Part shown: positions 8,703 through 16,778 of the stretch, piece after piece
Numbering within the stretch: the first letter of the stretch is position 1
Layout: every line of letters starts with the position of its first letter
DNA from: Poseidonocella pacifica
GTDB taxonomy: Bacteria; Pseudomonadota; Alphaproteobacteria; Rhodobacterales; Rhodobacteraceae
Direction: 5' to 3'
Assembly (NCBI RefSeq): GCF_900111875.1
Contig: NZ_FOJU01000003.1
Coordinates: forward strand, 1 to 64,000
DNA: 64,000 nt
Program-made: the position numbers and the translations under genes
The notes under the pieces: generated by a model
Told to the model about the DNA's origin: nothing
The model's database searches: none
What the model saw: only the letters and a program-made list of their open reading frames with translations

Positions 8703-9869
8703 ATGCTACTTTCAGAATATAAATCAAAGGAACTCCTGTCGCAGTATGGCGTCGGCGTTCCCTCGGGCCGCATCGCGCGCAGCCCCGAGGAAGCAGAGGC
8801 AAGCTGCGGCGCGATCGAAACGCGCAAATTCGTTGTCAAAGCGCAAATTGCCGCCGGTGGCCGCGGTCTTGCCGGGGGGATCCGCTTTGCGGCAACGCCA
8901 TCCTCAGTGGGCGAAGAGGCTCGGCGCCTTTTGGGAAGCAAACTGGTAACGGAGCAGACCGGCCCCGCGGGCGAAACGGTCGGCGCCGTCTACGTCGAAG
9001 CGGCGCTTGATCTCAAGGCGCAGTATTTCGTCGCCCTCGCGCTTGATCCCGAAACCGGTTTTCCAATGCTCCTCGCCTCCGCGCAAGGCGGCGTGGAGTT
9101 CGAGCAACGCGCCCGAATGGACAGCGACGTCGTCCGCACGCTGCTGCTACCCGATGACGACCAAGACACGCGCAAGGCCCTCGCCGACTTCCTCGCCGGG
9201 ATCGGCATCGACGATGATGCAGCCCTCGATCCAATTTTCTATCTGCGCAGCGCGTTTCTCGACAACGAGATGACGCTGCTCGAAGTGAACCCCTTCGCCG
9301 TGACGCGAGATGGAAAGTGGATGGCAATCGACGCCAAGATCGCGCTCGACGCCAATGCTGCCTTCCGCCACCCGGAGTTCGAAAGCCTTGCCGCTGATTC
9401 AGGTTTGTCCCAGACCGAGAGTGAGGCGCAAAAGAGCAACATCAACTTCGTCAGGCTCAACGGCAATATCGGTGTCGTGGTCAACGGCGCGGGGCTTGGA
9501 CTTGCCACCAACGACATGGTCGTGGACGCAGGTGGTCGCCCCGCCAACTTCATGGACATCCGCACCACCGCCACCAGCTTCGACATCGCCCGGGGCATTG
9601 ATATCCTGCTGGCGGAGCCGGAGGTAACGGCAATCTTGCTCAACGTGCACGGGGGCGGGATGACGGTTTGTGACACCGTGGCCGAAGGAGTTGCCTTCGC
9701 CTATTCCCGCGCCAAGCGCAAACCGCCAGTCGTTGCCCGTCTCGCCGGACAGAACGCACCATGGGGCCACCAGATCCTGAAGGACCGTCAAGTGCCCGTA
9801 GAGGCGTTCGGGACCATGCGCGAAGCGGTCGCCCGCGTCGTCGAACTCGCACAAGGGGGGAAGCGCTGA
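8703..9869 (+). CDS. ADP-forming acyl-CoA ligase beta subunit, SucC-like, specificity unknown
   Basis: 388 residues, SucC length, with an N-terminal ATP-grasp domain (KAQIAAGGRG near residue 45) and a C-terminal CoA-ligase domain. Signature loops depart from succinyl-CoA synthetase: the canonical DVGGGA after NF(L/M) is DIRTTA here, and the GG(I)VRCD phosphate-site loop is GGGMTVCD. Acidic and general fold motifs (LLEVNPFAVT, NGAGL.LATND) are kept. ATG 8703 is preceded by GGGAGGAGG. The stop overlaps the alpha-subunit start (TGATG), so the two are translationally coupled. It is probably a paralogue of SucC/MtkA acting on another carboxylate; malate, sulfoacetate or other dicarboxylates are possible but not decidable here. 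Confidence 0.8.
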   Translation: MLLSEYKSKELLSQYGVGVPSGRIARSPEEAEASCGAIETRKFVVKAQIAAGGRGLAGGIRFAATPSSVGEEARRLLGSKLVTEQTGPAGETVGAVYVEAALDLKAQYFVALALDPETGFPMLLASAQGGVEFEQRARMDSDVVRTLLLPDDDQDTRKALADFLAGIGIDDDAALDPIFYLRSAFLDNEMTLLEVNPFAVTRDGKWMAIDAKIALDANAAFRHPEFESLAADSGLSQTESEAQKSNINFVRLNGNIGVVVNGAGLGLATNDMVVDAGGRPANFMDIRTTATSFDIARGIDILLAEPEVTAILLNVHGGGMTVCDTVAEGVAFAYSRAKRKPPVVARLAGQNAPWGHQILKDRQVPVEAFGTMREAVARVVELAQGGKR

Positions 9870-10741
9870 TGGCCATTCTCGTTGATCAACGCACCCGCGT
9901 TCTCGTGCAGGGGGCCACGGGCCGCGCCGGCACGTTCTATACGGATCAGGCCGTGCGCTATGGTTCCACCTACGTCGCGGGCGTCCGCCCTGGCCGGGGA
10001 GGCACCAAGCACTTGGGCATTCCTGTGTTCCATTCGGTCAAGGAGGCCGTAGAGGAAACCGGCGCAACGGCAAGCCTCGTGGTTGTTCCCGCACCCAATG
10101 CCGCCGACGCCATGATCGAGGCGATCGAAGCGGGGCTGGAGACCATCGTTTGTGTGACCGAGCGCGTCCCGATGCACGATATGGCGCGCGTCAAACGGGC
10201 GCTTGAGGGCACTCAGTCCGTGCTGATCGGCCCCAACAGCCAAGGCATCCTCACCCCCGGCCAGTGCAAGATCGGTGTGATGCCCACGAAGGACGCAAAG
10301 CCGGGCCGGATCGGTATCGCATCCCGCTCCGCCTCGCTCACCTCCGAGATCCTCGCGAATTGCAGCGCTGCCGATCTGGGCCAGAGCACGACCGTCGGTA
10401 TCGGCGGTGATACGATCCACGGCATCGGTTTTGTCGGGTGTCTCGAACGGTTCAAGGACGATCCCGAAACGGAGGCCGTCGTGCTCATCGGTGAAATCGG
10501 CGGGCGCGAAGAAGAAAAGGCCGCCGAATACCTGTCGTCAGTCACTTACGGCAAACCGGTCATCGGTCTTGTCGCCGGTCGGCATGCGCCGCAAGGGCGA
10601 CGGATGGGTCACGCCGGAACACTCTCCGTCTTTGGTCTGGAAACCGCCGAGCAAAAGGTGGCAAAGCTGCGGGAGGCCGGAGTCCTCGTTGCCAAGGATG
10701 CAAGCGACGTTGTCTCCACCGTTCTCAAGGCGCTGAAGTAA
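9869..10741 (+). CDS. ADP-forming acyl-CoA ligase alpha subunit, SucD-like, specificity unknown
   Basis: 290 residues with an N-terminal CoA-binding Rossmann domain ([17 protein letters not shown]) and a ligase domain. The phosphohistidine motif is retained ([10 protein letters not shown], the His in GHAG), so the enzyme should catalyse phosphoryl transfer. Other signatures differ from SucD: GPN(C/T)PG is GPNSQG, SRSGTLTYE is SRSASLTSE, and GG(D)PIIGT is GGDTIHGI. These positions surround the CoA/substrate pocket, which argues for a changed acid substrate. The start overlaps the beta-subunit stop in TGATG. A quinone oxidoreductase follows after 12 bp in the same operon. Confidence 0.8.
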   Translation: MAILVDQRTRVLVQGATGRAGTFYTDQAVRYGSTYVAGVRPGRGGTKHLGIPVFHSVKEAVEETGATASLVVVPAPNAADAMIEAIEAGLETIVCVTERVPMHDMARVKRALEGTQSVLIGPNSQGILTPGQCKIGVMPTKDAKPGRIGIASRSASLTSEILANCSAADLGQSTTVGIGGDTIHGIGFVGCLERFKDDPETEAVVLIGEIGGREEEKAAEYLSSVTYGKPVIGLVAGRHAPQGRRMGHAGTLSVFGLETAEQKVAKLREAGVLVAKDASDVVSTVLKALK

Positions 10742-10753
10742 GAGGAGTACAGA

Positions 10754-11746
10754 ATGCCGGGTCAAGACGCCAAGACAATGCGAACTGTGGAAATGCGGGA
10801 ATCCGGGGGGCCGGACGTGCTGGAAATCGGCTCGCGCGCGGTTCCGTCCCCTGCCCCGAGCGAAGTTCTGATCCGTGTCGCGGCGGCGGGCGTCAACGGC
10901 CCGGACCTTGTACAGAGGCGCGGCCACTACCCGCCGCCCAAGGGCGCATCCGATCTGCTTGGGCTCGAAGTCTCGGGCGAGATCGTAGAGGTTGGCTCCG
11001 ATGTTACGAAATGGAACGTCGGAGATAAGGTCTGTGCCCTGACAAACGGGGGCGGATATGCTGAATATGTACCGGTGCTGGAGGGACATGTCCTGCCTCT
11101 TCCTGAGGGCATCGACATCATCGATGCTGCCGGGCTCTGCGAGACTTATTTCACCGTCTGGAGCAACGTATTCCACGGCTTCGACATCCCGGAGGGCGGC
11201 AATTTCCTCGTGCATGGTGGCTCCGGCGGGATCGGCACCACAGCGGTACAGCTTGGCGCGGCCATGGGGCTCAACGTCTACACCACCGTGGAATCCGCCG
11301 AAGCCGCAGAGTTTGTCACCAGTTTGGGCGCCACGCGCGCGATCCGGTACAAGGATGAGGATTTCGTCGACATCTGCCGAGACGCAGGTGGGATGGACAT
11401 CATCCTCGACATCATCGGCGGCGACTACGTGGCGCGAAACATCAAGGCGGCACGGCACGATGCCCGCCTTATCCAGCTTGCCTTCAACGCTGGCAGCAAG
11501 GTCGAAATCAACCTGATGCCCATCATGCTCAAGCGTTTGACCTATACCGGCTCCACGCTGCGTTCACGCTCAGACACGTTCAAGGCGCAGGTCGCCTCTG
11601 GTCTGAAGGAACATGTGTGGCCGCATTTCGCCGCTGGCAGGCTTCGGCCCGTCACCCATAAGACCTATCCGCTGGACGACGCCGCAAAGGCCCACGCGGA
11701 GATGGAGGGCGGAAGCCAGCATGGAAAGATACTGTTGCGCCTCTAA
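10754..11746 (+). CDS. NAD(P)H:quinone oxidoreductase-like protein, zinc-independent MDR family (PIG3/Qor type)
   Basis: 330 residues. The N-terminal GroES-like domain contains AAGVNGPDLVQRRGHYPPP, typical of quinone oxidoreductase/PIG3 proteins, and lacks the zinc-ligand cysteines of alcohol dehydrogenases. The Rossmann part has GGSGGIGTTAVQLG near residue 155. AGAGGAG lies 8 bp upstream of ATG 10754. It is the third gene of the sucC-like/sucD-like operon. MDR proteins of this branch reduce quinones or enoyl-type substrates, so it could reduce an unsaturated acyl or aldehyde product of the ligase pathway; that is inference only. Confidence 0.85.
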   Translation: MPGQDAKTMRTVEMRESGGPDVLEIGSRAVPSPAPSEVLIRVAAAGVNGPDLVQRRGHYPPPKGASDLLGLEVSGEIVEVGSDVTKWNVGDKVCALTNGGGYAEYVPVLEGHVLPLPEGIDIIDAAGLCETYFTVWSNVFHGFDIPEGGNFLVHGGSGGIGTTAVQLGAAMGLNVYTTVESAEAAEFVTSLGATRAIRYKDEDFVDICRDAGGMDIILDIIGGDYVARNIKAARHDARLIQLAFNAGSKVEINLMPIMLKRLTYTGSTLRSRSDTFKAQVASGLKEHVWPHFAAGRLRPVTHKTYPLDDAAKAHAEMEGGSQHGKILLRL

Positions 11747-11752
11747 GCGCGC

Positions 11753-11796
11753 AAAGGGCCCTGGTCTTCCCTCCCTGGATCAGGGCCCGCCTTTCT
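11753..11796 (+). terminator. terminator of the sucC-like/sucD-like/qor operon
   Basis: Perfect 8-bp stem GGGCCCTG (11756-11763) / CAGGGCCC (11781-11788) with a 17-nt loop, followed by GCCTTTCT. It begins within 10 nt of the stop codon. Confidence 0.65.
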
Positions 11797-11914
11797 CCCA
11801 ATGTCTCTGCCAAGACGGCAACCATCTCTGACATTCTCGCTCTCCAAGCGCTCGCCCTTGCCAAGCGGGATGGTTCCGGCTAGCAGGCGATCTCGGACGG
11901 AAGAGGATCTGGTC

Positions 11915-12109
11915 ATGAGTATCAATACCGAACGAGACGTCGAAGCGAACCTGCAGATCGGGCCGACCGATCAGGGCATGGTGCGCATCTTCGTGGAATC
12001 CGGGGGCGCGGAAATTCCGATGGATTTCGAGCCGGACGAAGCGCGCGAAATCGCCGAAGAAATCATGGCGGCAGCCAAGGGTGCCGAGAGCATGGCCAAA
12101 AAGCGCTAG
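11915..12109 (+). CDS. small conserved acidic protein, DUF6324-like
   Basis: 64 residues starting MSINTERDVEANLQIGPTDQ and rich in Asp/Glu with an alanine-rich basic tail (..AMAKKR-type end). I recognise the pattern as a small protein widespread in Rhodobacteraceae (DUF6324 from memory). There is no signal peptide or membrane segment. GGAAGAGG lies 8 nt upstream of ATG 11915. Its stop codon TAG is shared head-on with the stop of mmcB inside the tetranucleotide CTAG. Function unknown. Confidence 0.7.
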   Translation: MSINTERDVEANLQIGPTDQGMVRIFVESGGAEIPMDFEPDEAREIAEEIMAAAKGAESMAKKR

Positions 12110-12555
12110 GAAAACCGCTCGGCATCCGGATCCCGCAGGACCTGCAGTCGCCGCGCTGCGTGGCGCGCGAACATGCCGAGCAATTTCTTTTTCCGGCCGG
12201 GTGCGAGTTTTGCCTCCGGCCCCATCCTCAAAATTTCCGCATCATAGTCGTCCGCGAGGATGAGACCGGTCTCCTCCGGCAAAAGCTCTGTAGGAAAAGC
12301 CGCGTCAACAGACCAGAAGTACCGGTCACACCACTCAAGATATCCCGACCACTTTGCGTCACTCACGAAGTCCGCCCGGCTGGATTTGCATTCCACGATC
12401 CAAATCTCACCCTTGGGCCCGAGTGCCATCAGATCCACCCGCAAACCACGGGCAGGAACGAACTCCTCGATCGTTACAAATCCATGACCCAGCAGGTGCC
12501 GCGCCGTACCGCGCGCAAGCCGCTGACCCGGTTGGAGAAGAGAGCTGTATTCCAT
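12106..12555 (-). CDS. mmcB: MmcB-family DNA repair protein, PD-(D/E)XK nuclease-like
   Basis: 149 residues with the nuclease-fold signature Asp-x(n)-Glu-x-Lys: RVDLMALGPKG then WIVECKSS. In Caulobacter MmcB belongs to the LexA regulon and contributes to mutagenic repair after crosslink damage alongside ImuA/ImuB/DnaE2. A perfect LexA box lies 13-27 bp upstream of ATG 12555. A TTG extension to 12573 would start inside that box and has no Shine-Dalgarno, so ATG 12555 is preferred, possibly read from a leaderless or very short leader mRNA. The end overlaps the convergent small gene by 4 bp. Confidence 0.88.
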   Translation of the reverse strand: MEYSSLLQPGQRLARGTARHLLGHGFVTIEEFVPARGLRVDLMALGPKGEIWIVECKSSRADFVSDAKWSGYLEWCDRYFWSVDAAFPTELLPEETGLILADDYDAEILRMGPEAKLAPGRKKKLLGMFARHAARRLQVLRDPDAERFS

Positions 12556-12567
12556 AGGGAAAGATAC

Positions 12568-12582
12568 GAACAATAGGGGAAC
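12568..12582 (-). promoter_or_regulatory. LexA (SOS) box of mmcB, GTTC-N7-GTTC
   Basis: The plus strand reads GAAC-AATAGGG-GAAC, i.e. GTTC-N7-GTTC in the direction of mmcB. This exactly matches the alphaproteobacterial LexA consensus. It sits 13 bp before the mmcB ATG, so bound LexA would cover the transcription start. Confidence 0.85.
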
Positions 12583-12670
12583 AAATGCAATACCCCCTGC
12601 AGTACGCTATTCGAAACTGCGAAAAGTGGCGGGCCCGCACGCAGCCGTTTGGTTATCTCATTCCCGAGGA

Positions 12671-12684
12671 CCTGTATATACAGG
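12671..12684. promoter_or_regulatory. perfect 14-bp palindrome in the mmcB-nusB gap
   Basis: CCTGTATATACAGG is a perfect dyad in a 291-bp gap (12556-12846) that otherwise shows only the LexA box and no convincing gene. It resembles CTGT..ACAG half-sites of gammaproteobacterial LexA, but with a 4-bp rather than 8-bp centre, so it is unlikely to be a second LexA site. Its target is unknown. Confidence 0.4.
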
Positions 12685-12846
12685 TGGGCGTCGGAAATAA
12701 CCGGACCAGGGCCCGGCCAGAGCCAACTCCCTCGGAATTGCTTAAGGCCACCGGAATGCAACCGTGCACGAGAAGGGCAGCACCCGCCACGCATTGACGT
12801 AATGCGGCACACCCCCTGCGACAAGCCCTCATGAAACAAAAAGGAT

Positions 12847-13344
12847 TCAGAAGGCCTCGGGCTTGGCCTCTCGCGCCATGTGATCAAGCACCGCGTTGAC
12901 GAATTTCGGTTCCTTCCCATCGGGAAAGAAGGCCCGTGCGACATCCACGAATTCGTTGATCACGACCTTGGGCGGCGTATCGCCCTCGACAAACTCGGCC
13001 CCTGCGGCGCGGAACAAAGCCCGCAAGGTGGGATCAATCCGCGCGATCGGCCATTTCGCAACAAGGGCACGATCGGTCATCTGGTCGATGCGGCCCTGAT
13101 TGTTGACGGCATCATCAATCAGTTTGACGAAGAGATCGATATTGCCATCGGCCATCTCCGTACCCTCATCAATAACCGCACCGAAGCGGTACTCCAGGAA
13201 CTCACGCTTGACCGCAGTAGCCGACTGGTCCGATGCTTCCATCTGGAACAGGGCCTGCACGGCATAGAGTCGGGATGCGGATTTCGCCTGTAGCTTGAGC
13301 GCGCGACGCTCTTCATAGCTCATCTTGGGTCGTTCTTCGGTCAT
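12847..13344 (-). CDS. nusB: transcription antitermination factor NusB
   Basis: 165 residues of all-helical NusB fold. NusB binds boxA RNA with S10 in antitermination of rRNA operons. Recognisable parts are SASRLYAVQALFQME near the N terminus and the C-terminal PPKVVINEFVDVARAFFPDGKEPKFVNAVLDHM, split here as PPKVVINEFVDVA and KFVNAVLDH. ATG 13344 overlaps the ribH stop as ATGA, giving the usual ribB-ribH-nusB operon. An in-frame extension upstream inside ribH is not conserved. Confidence 0.95.
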   Translation of the reverse strand: MTEERPKMSYEERRALKLQAKSASRLYAVQALFQMEASDQSATAVKREFLEYRFGAVIDEGTEMADGNIDLFVKLIDDAVNNQGRIDQMTDRALVAKWPIARIDPTLRALFRAAGAEFVEGDTPPKVVINEFVDVARAFFPDGKEPKFVNAVLDHMAREAKPEAF

Positions 13345-13889
13345 GCGGTGCTGGAGCCTCCGGGGGCGCTGGCGATCTGATATTCGTCCGTCGAGGTGCG
13401 GAAGCCCACTCCCCCGCGCGGAGCGCCCCACTTACGGGCGTGCGCAATCAGGTGCAAGGCCGCAGCTGCGGCACCGCCACCCTTGTTCTGGTCTTCGGGA
13501 TTTGCGCGGACACGTGCCTGATCTTCTGTTTCGACCGTCAGGATCCCATTGCCGATGCAAAGCCCCTGCAGGCCGAGAAGCGTAAGACCGCGCGAGCTGT
13601 CGTTGCAGACAGTTTCGTAATGCGTTGTCTCGCCGCGAATGACGCATCCGAGCGCGACGTAGCCGTCGAAATTGCTCAACCGCCCGGCGGTTCCGATCGC
13701 GGAGGGGATCTCCAGCGCGCCGGGCACCTCGATGGTCTCATGGCTGCCTCCGGCGGCGTCGATCTCGGCCCGTGCACCGCTCAGCAGATCATCTGCGATC
13801 TCTCGATAGTAGGGCGCGACCACGATCAACAGTTTGACCGGCTTGCCGAACTCCGGGCGGGGAAGTGTGTAGTGGGAAATGCCTGCCAT
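13341..13889 (-). CDS. ribH: 6,7-dimethyl-8-ribityllumazine synthase
   Basis: Condenses 5-amino-6-ribitylaminouracil with dihydroxybutanone phosphate, the penultimate step of riboflavin synthesis. 182 residues with family motifs VPGALEIP, GCVIRGETTHYE and LGLQGLCIGNGILTVET (GNGILT region); the catalytic His lies in RGETTHYE. ATG 13889 shares bases with the ribB stop (TGATG); a TTG one codon earlier is less likely. The C terminus has an extra Gly/Ser-rich tail. Confidence 0.95.
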   Translation of the reverse strand: MAGISHYTLPRPEFGKPVKLLIVVAPYYREIADDLLSGARAEIDAAGGSHETIEVPGALEIPSAIGTAGRLSNFDGYVALGCVIRGETTHYETVCNDSSRGLTLLGLQGLCIGNGILTVETEDQARVRANPEDQNKGGGAAAAALHLIAHARKWGAPRGGVGFRTSTDEYQIASAPGGSSTA

Positions 13890-15013
13890 CAACCTGTCTC
13901 CGTAATCCTGCGTGTTCCCACAATTTCGAGCCCATAGGCATCAAGTCCGACAATGCGAGGGGTCGGTGAATTGGTCAGAAGGGTCAGCTTCGAAAGCCCC
14001 AGAGACGACAGGATCTGCGCGCCCAACCCGTATTGCCGCAAGGTGCGCGGGGAGGGTTGATCGGCGACCTCCAGCTTCATGGAAGTATCCCGGAGGAGAA
14101 CAACAACGCCCCGACCTTCGTTCGACACGATCCGCATCGCATCGGCAAACTCCGACGCACGGCCCGCGGGACCGGCCCCCACGACATCATGCAACGGGTC
14201 CAGCGCATGCATCCGTACCAGCACCGGCGACTCACCCGCGATGTCGCCCTTGATCAAAACGATATGCTCATCCCCGTGGGTCTCATCCGCGTAGATACGC
14301 ATGGTCCACTCGCCCCCATACTCGGAGGTGATTGTCGTCTCGCGGGTGGAACGCACGAGGTTATCGTGACGCCGGCGATAGGCAATCAGGTCTGAGATGG
14401 TTCCGATCTTGAGGCCATGCTTTTGCGCAAAGGACACGAGCTCGGGCAACCGCGACATGGTGCCATCTTCGTTCATGATCTCACAAATGACGCCCGAAGG
14501 GTCCAGCCCGGCAAGACGCGGAACGTCGACCGCCGCTTCGGTATGACCGGCGCGGACCAGAACGCCGCCACGCCGCGCACGCAGAGGAAACACATGGCCG
14601 GGCGTTGCAATATCTGCGGCACCCTTGGATTTGTCGATCGCCACGGCAACGGTGCGGGCCCGATCGTGGGCGGAAATGCCTGTCGTCACCCCTTCGCGCG
14701 CCTCAATGGACACGGTAAAGGCCGTCTCGTGGCGCGAGGAATTGTTGGTGCTCATGAGTTGCAGACCAAGCGCTTCGATCCGCTCCGGCGGCAAGGCAAG
14801 ACAAATCAGCCCCCGCCCGTGAGTCGCCATGAAGTTGATCGCTTCTGGTGTGGCCATCTGGGCGGGAATAACCAGATCGCCTTCATTCTCCCGATCTTCG
14901 TGATCCACCAGAATGAACATGCGGCCGTTCCGAGCATCCTCGATGATCTCCTCCACCGAAGAGATCGCGTCGTGCCAATTCTCCTCGACGGGACCGGGTG
15001 TGTTGAAACTCAT
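13889..15013 (-). CDS. ribB: 3,4-dihydroxy-2-butanone-4-phosphate synthase with degenerate GTP cyclohydrolase II domain (RibBX type)
   Basis: Makes the four-carbon precursor of riboflavin from ribulose 5-phosphate. The N-terminal domain (about residues 10-210) has DHEDRENEGDL, HGRGLICLAL and GHTEAAVD.RLAGL. The C-terminal half aligns with RibA in outline, but the zinc-binding GD.LGS.RCDCG.QL region is DPLHDVVGAGPAGRASEF with no cysteines, so GTP cyclohydrolase II activity is not expected. Such RibBX proteins are known in alphaproteobacteria. ATG 15013 has a GAAAGG site at good distance; ATG 15019 is an alternative. No FMN riboswitch is visible upstream. Confidence 0.92.
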   Translation of the reverse strand: MSFNTPGPVEENWHDAISSVEEIIEDARNGRMFILVDHEDRENEGDLVIPAQMATPEAINFMATHGRGLICLALPPERIEALGLQLMSTNNSSRHETAFTVSIEAREGVTTGISAHDRARTVAVAIDKSKGAADIATPGHVFPLRARRGGVLVRAGHTEAAVDVPRLAGLDPSGVICEIMNEDGTMSRLPELVSFAQKHGLKIGTISDLIAYRRRHDNLVRSTRETTITSEYGGEWTMRIYADETHGDEHIVLIKGDIAGESPVLVRMHALDPLHDVVGAGPAGRASEFADAMRIVSNEGRGVVVLLRDTSMKLEVADQPSPRTLRQYGLGAQILSSLGLSKLTLLTNSPTPRIVGLDAYGLEIVGTRRITETG

Positions 15014-15108
15014 GCGCATGACCTTTCGTCGGGCGATCCTGCGGGCGAAATAGCGGGATTCCCCGTGGTTGACCAGTGCCCCGCACCATGACGACGAGAC
15101 TTGGAATG

Positions 15109-15141
15109 GAAAGCCCCCGCACGGGCGAACCGGGCGGGGGC
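15109..15141 (-). terminator. Rho-independent terminator of degP
   Basis: Perfect 8-bp GC stem GCCCCCGC (15113-15120) / GCGGGGGC (15134-15141), followed on the minus strand by TTTCC. It is 29 bp beyond the degP stop. Confidence 0.7.
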
Positions 15142-15169
15142 CTAGTGGAACACGTCGCTTGGTGCGAAA

Positions 15170-16639
15170 CTACTCCTCGAGCGAGAGGGCGACGAATCGA
15201 GGGTCACCATCCCGGCGGATCAGGAGGAGCAGTGATTTGCGTCCTGCTTCACGGGCGTCCTCGATCTTGGCTTCGAGCGCCGTGATTGACGTAATCTTCT
15301 CCTGTCCCGCTTCGGTGATCACATCGCCTGCGCGCAGTCCCTTTTCAAAGGCTTCGCCGGTCTCGTCGACCTCAGTGATGACCAGACCTTCGAGATTGTC
15401 CCCGACGCCCAACTCACCGCGCATCTCATCGGTAAGCGGGGTGAGCGTGATGCCGAGAATCTCGGTCTCCGTCTCGCTCGCTTCTGGGGCGTTCGCGACA
15501 ACCGGGATTGCGCCCTCGGCCTCTTCACGGCGACCCAGTGTAACTTTGAGGGTCACGGTCTGACCTTCGCGGTTCACGAGAACGCGGACACTCTTGCCCA
15601 CCTCGGTGTTCCCGACCTGACGCACAAGCTCACGCGTGTCGGCAACCTCGACCCCATCGAACTGAGTAATCACGTCGCCCGCTTTCATGCCAGCTTCGGC
15701 AGCAGGACCTTCGGGCACATCCGTGACAAGCGCACCGGAGGCGCTCTCGAGCCCCATCGCCTCGGCGACATCATCAGTCACGTCTTGGATGCGAACGCCC
15801 AGCCAGCCGCGGCGGGTTTCCCCATATTCCTGCAACTGGTCGACGACTTTGGTGACAACGTTCGAGGCCATAGAGAACCCGATCCCGATGGAACCACCGT
15901 TCGGCGACAGGATGGCCGTGTTGACCCCGATCACCTCACCCGCAAGGTTGAACAGCGGACCTCCCGAGTTACCCCGGTTGATCGCGGCATCGGTCTGAAT
16001 GTAATCGTCATATGTACCGGACAGCGCGCGGTTCCGGGCGGACACGATACCTGCGGACACAGAGAACCCCTGCCCCAACGGGTTGCCCATCGCGATCACC
16101 CAGTCGCCCACACGGGCCGTATCACTGTCGCCGAAGCTCACGTAAGGAAGCGCTACGTCTGTCTCTACCTTCAACAAGGCGATGTCGGTTTTCGGGTCGG
16201 TGCCGACGACCTTTGCGGGCAGCTCGGTCCCGGAAAAGAATTCGATGGTAATCTCGTCGGCGCTTTCGATCACATGGTTGTTCGTCACCACATAACCGTC
16301 CTCAGAAATCACGAAGCCCGAGCCAAGCGCAGAAGAACGGCGCGGACGGTTGCCCTCTCCGTTCCGGTCTTGGAACTCTCGGAAGAAGTCTTCGAACGGG
16401 GACCCTTCGGGCACGATACCTTGCGGCCCCGCATTCCCCGCCACAACCGTCGAGGTGGTGATGTTCACCACCGCGGGACTGATCTGATCGGCAAGGTCAG
16501 CGAAGCTTTCGGGAAGGGCCCGGGCAGATATCGCCTGCGCCAGAACGAGCACCGTGGCGAGCATCGACAGCCAAAGGCCGCGCATAGCCTGCTCGGGGAA
16601 TTGTCGTGAAAGGATAATAGCCTGCGGTCTCACTCGCAT
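15170..16639 (-). CDS. degP: periplasmic Do-family serine protease (DegP/HtrA)
   Basis: Periplasmic protease/chaperone for misfolded envelope proteins. 489 residues: an N-terminal signal sequence with a long n-region (hydrophobic WLSMLATVLVLAQ near 24-36), the trypsin-like domain with catalytic His122 (TNNHVIES), Asp152 (KTDIALLKV) and Ser225 (GNSGGP), then two PDZ domains (about 275-365 and 395-485). ATG 16639 is chosen because GAGGAG lies 2 nt upstream; an internal ATG at 16585 would give a more ordinary signal peptide. It is downstream of hflK-hflC on the same strand, a conserved alphaproteobacterial quality-control order. Confidence 0.95.
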   Translation of the reverse strand: MRVRPQAIILSRQFPEQAMRGLWLSMLATVLVLAQAISARALPESFADLADQISPAVVNITTSTVVAGNAGPQGIVPEGSPFEDFFREFQDRNGEGNRPRRSSALGSGFVISEDGYVVTNNHVIESADEITIEFFSGTELPAKVVGTDPKTDIALLKVETDVALPYVSFGDSDTARVGDWVIAMGNPLGQGFSVSAGIVSARNRALSGTYDDYIQTDAAINRGNSGGPLFNLAGEVIGVNTAILSPNGGSIGIGFSMASNVVTKVVDQLQEYGETRRGWLGVRIQDVTDDVAEAMGLESASGALVTDVPEGPAAEAGMKAGDVITQFDGVEVADTRELVRQVGNTEVGKSVRVLVNREGQTVTLKVTLGRREEAEGAIPVVANAPEASETETEILGITLTPLTDEMRGELGVGDNLEGLVITEVDETGEAFEKGLRAGDVITEAGQEKITSITALEAKIEDAREAGRKSLLLLIRRDGDPRFVALSLEE

Positions 16640-16778
16640 GTCTCCTCATAAACCTGCGGGAGAACGCGCAACGTGGCGCGCTCTTTATGCATATATCTTC
16701 TATGTAGGGCTTCCGAGACGCAACACAAACAACTCACACATGGCTTCACCCTGCCGTGTGCGACCGTGACGAGACGCC

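Noticed and set aside
12585-12797. 70-codon plus-strand frame next to the LexA box
   Set aside because: No Shine-Dalgarno or family resemblance; the region carries regulatory palindromes instead.
12474-12944. 156-codon minus-strand frame across the mmcB-nusB gap
   Set aside because: Overlaps mmcB and nusB in another frame and would need to read through the SOS box.
15014-15112. FMN riboswitch upstream of ribB
   Set aside because: None of the conserved RFN segments are present.
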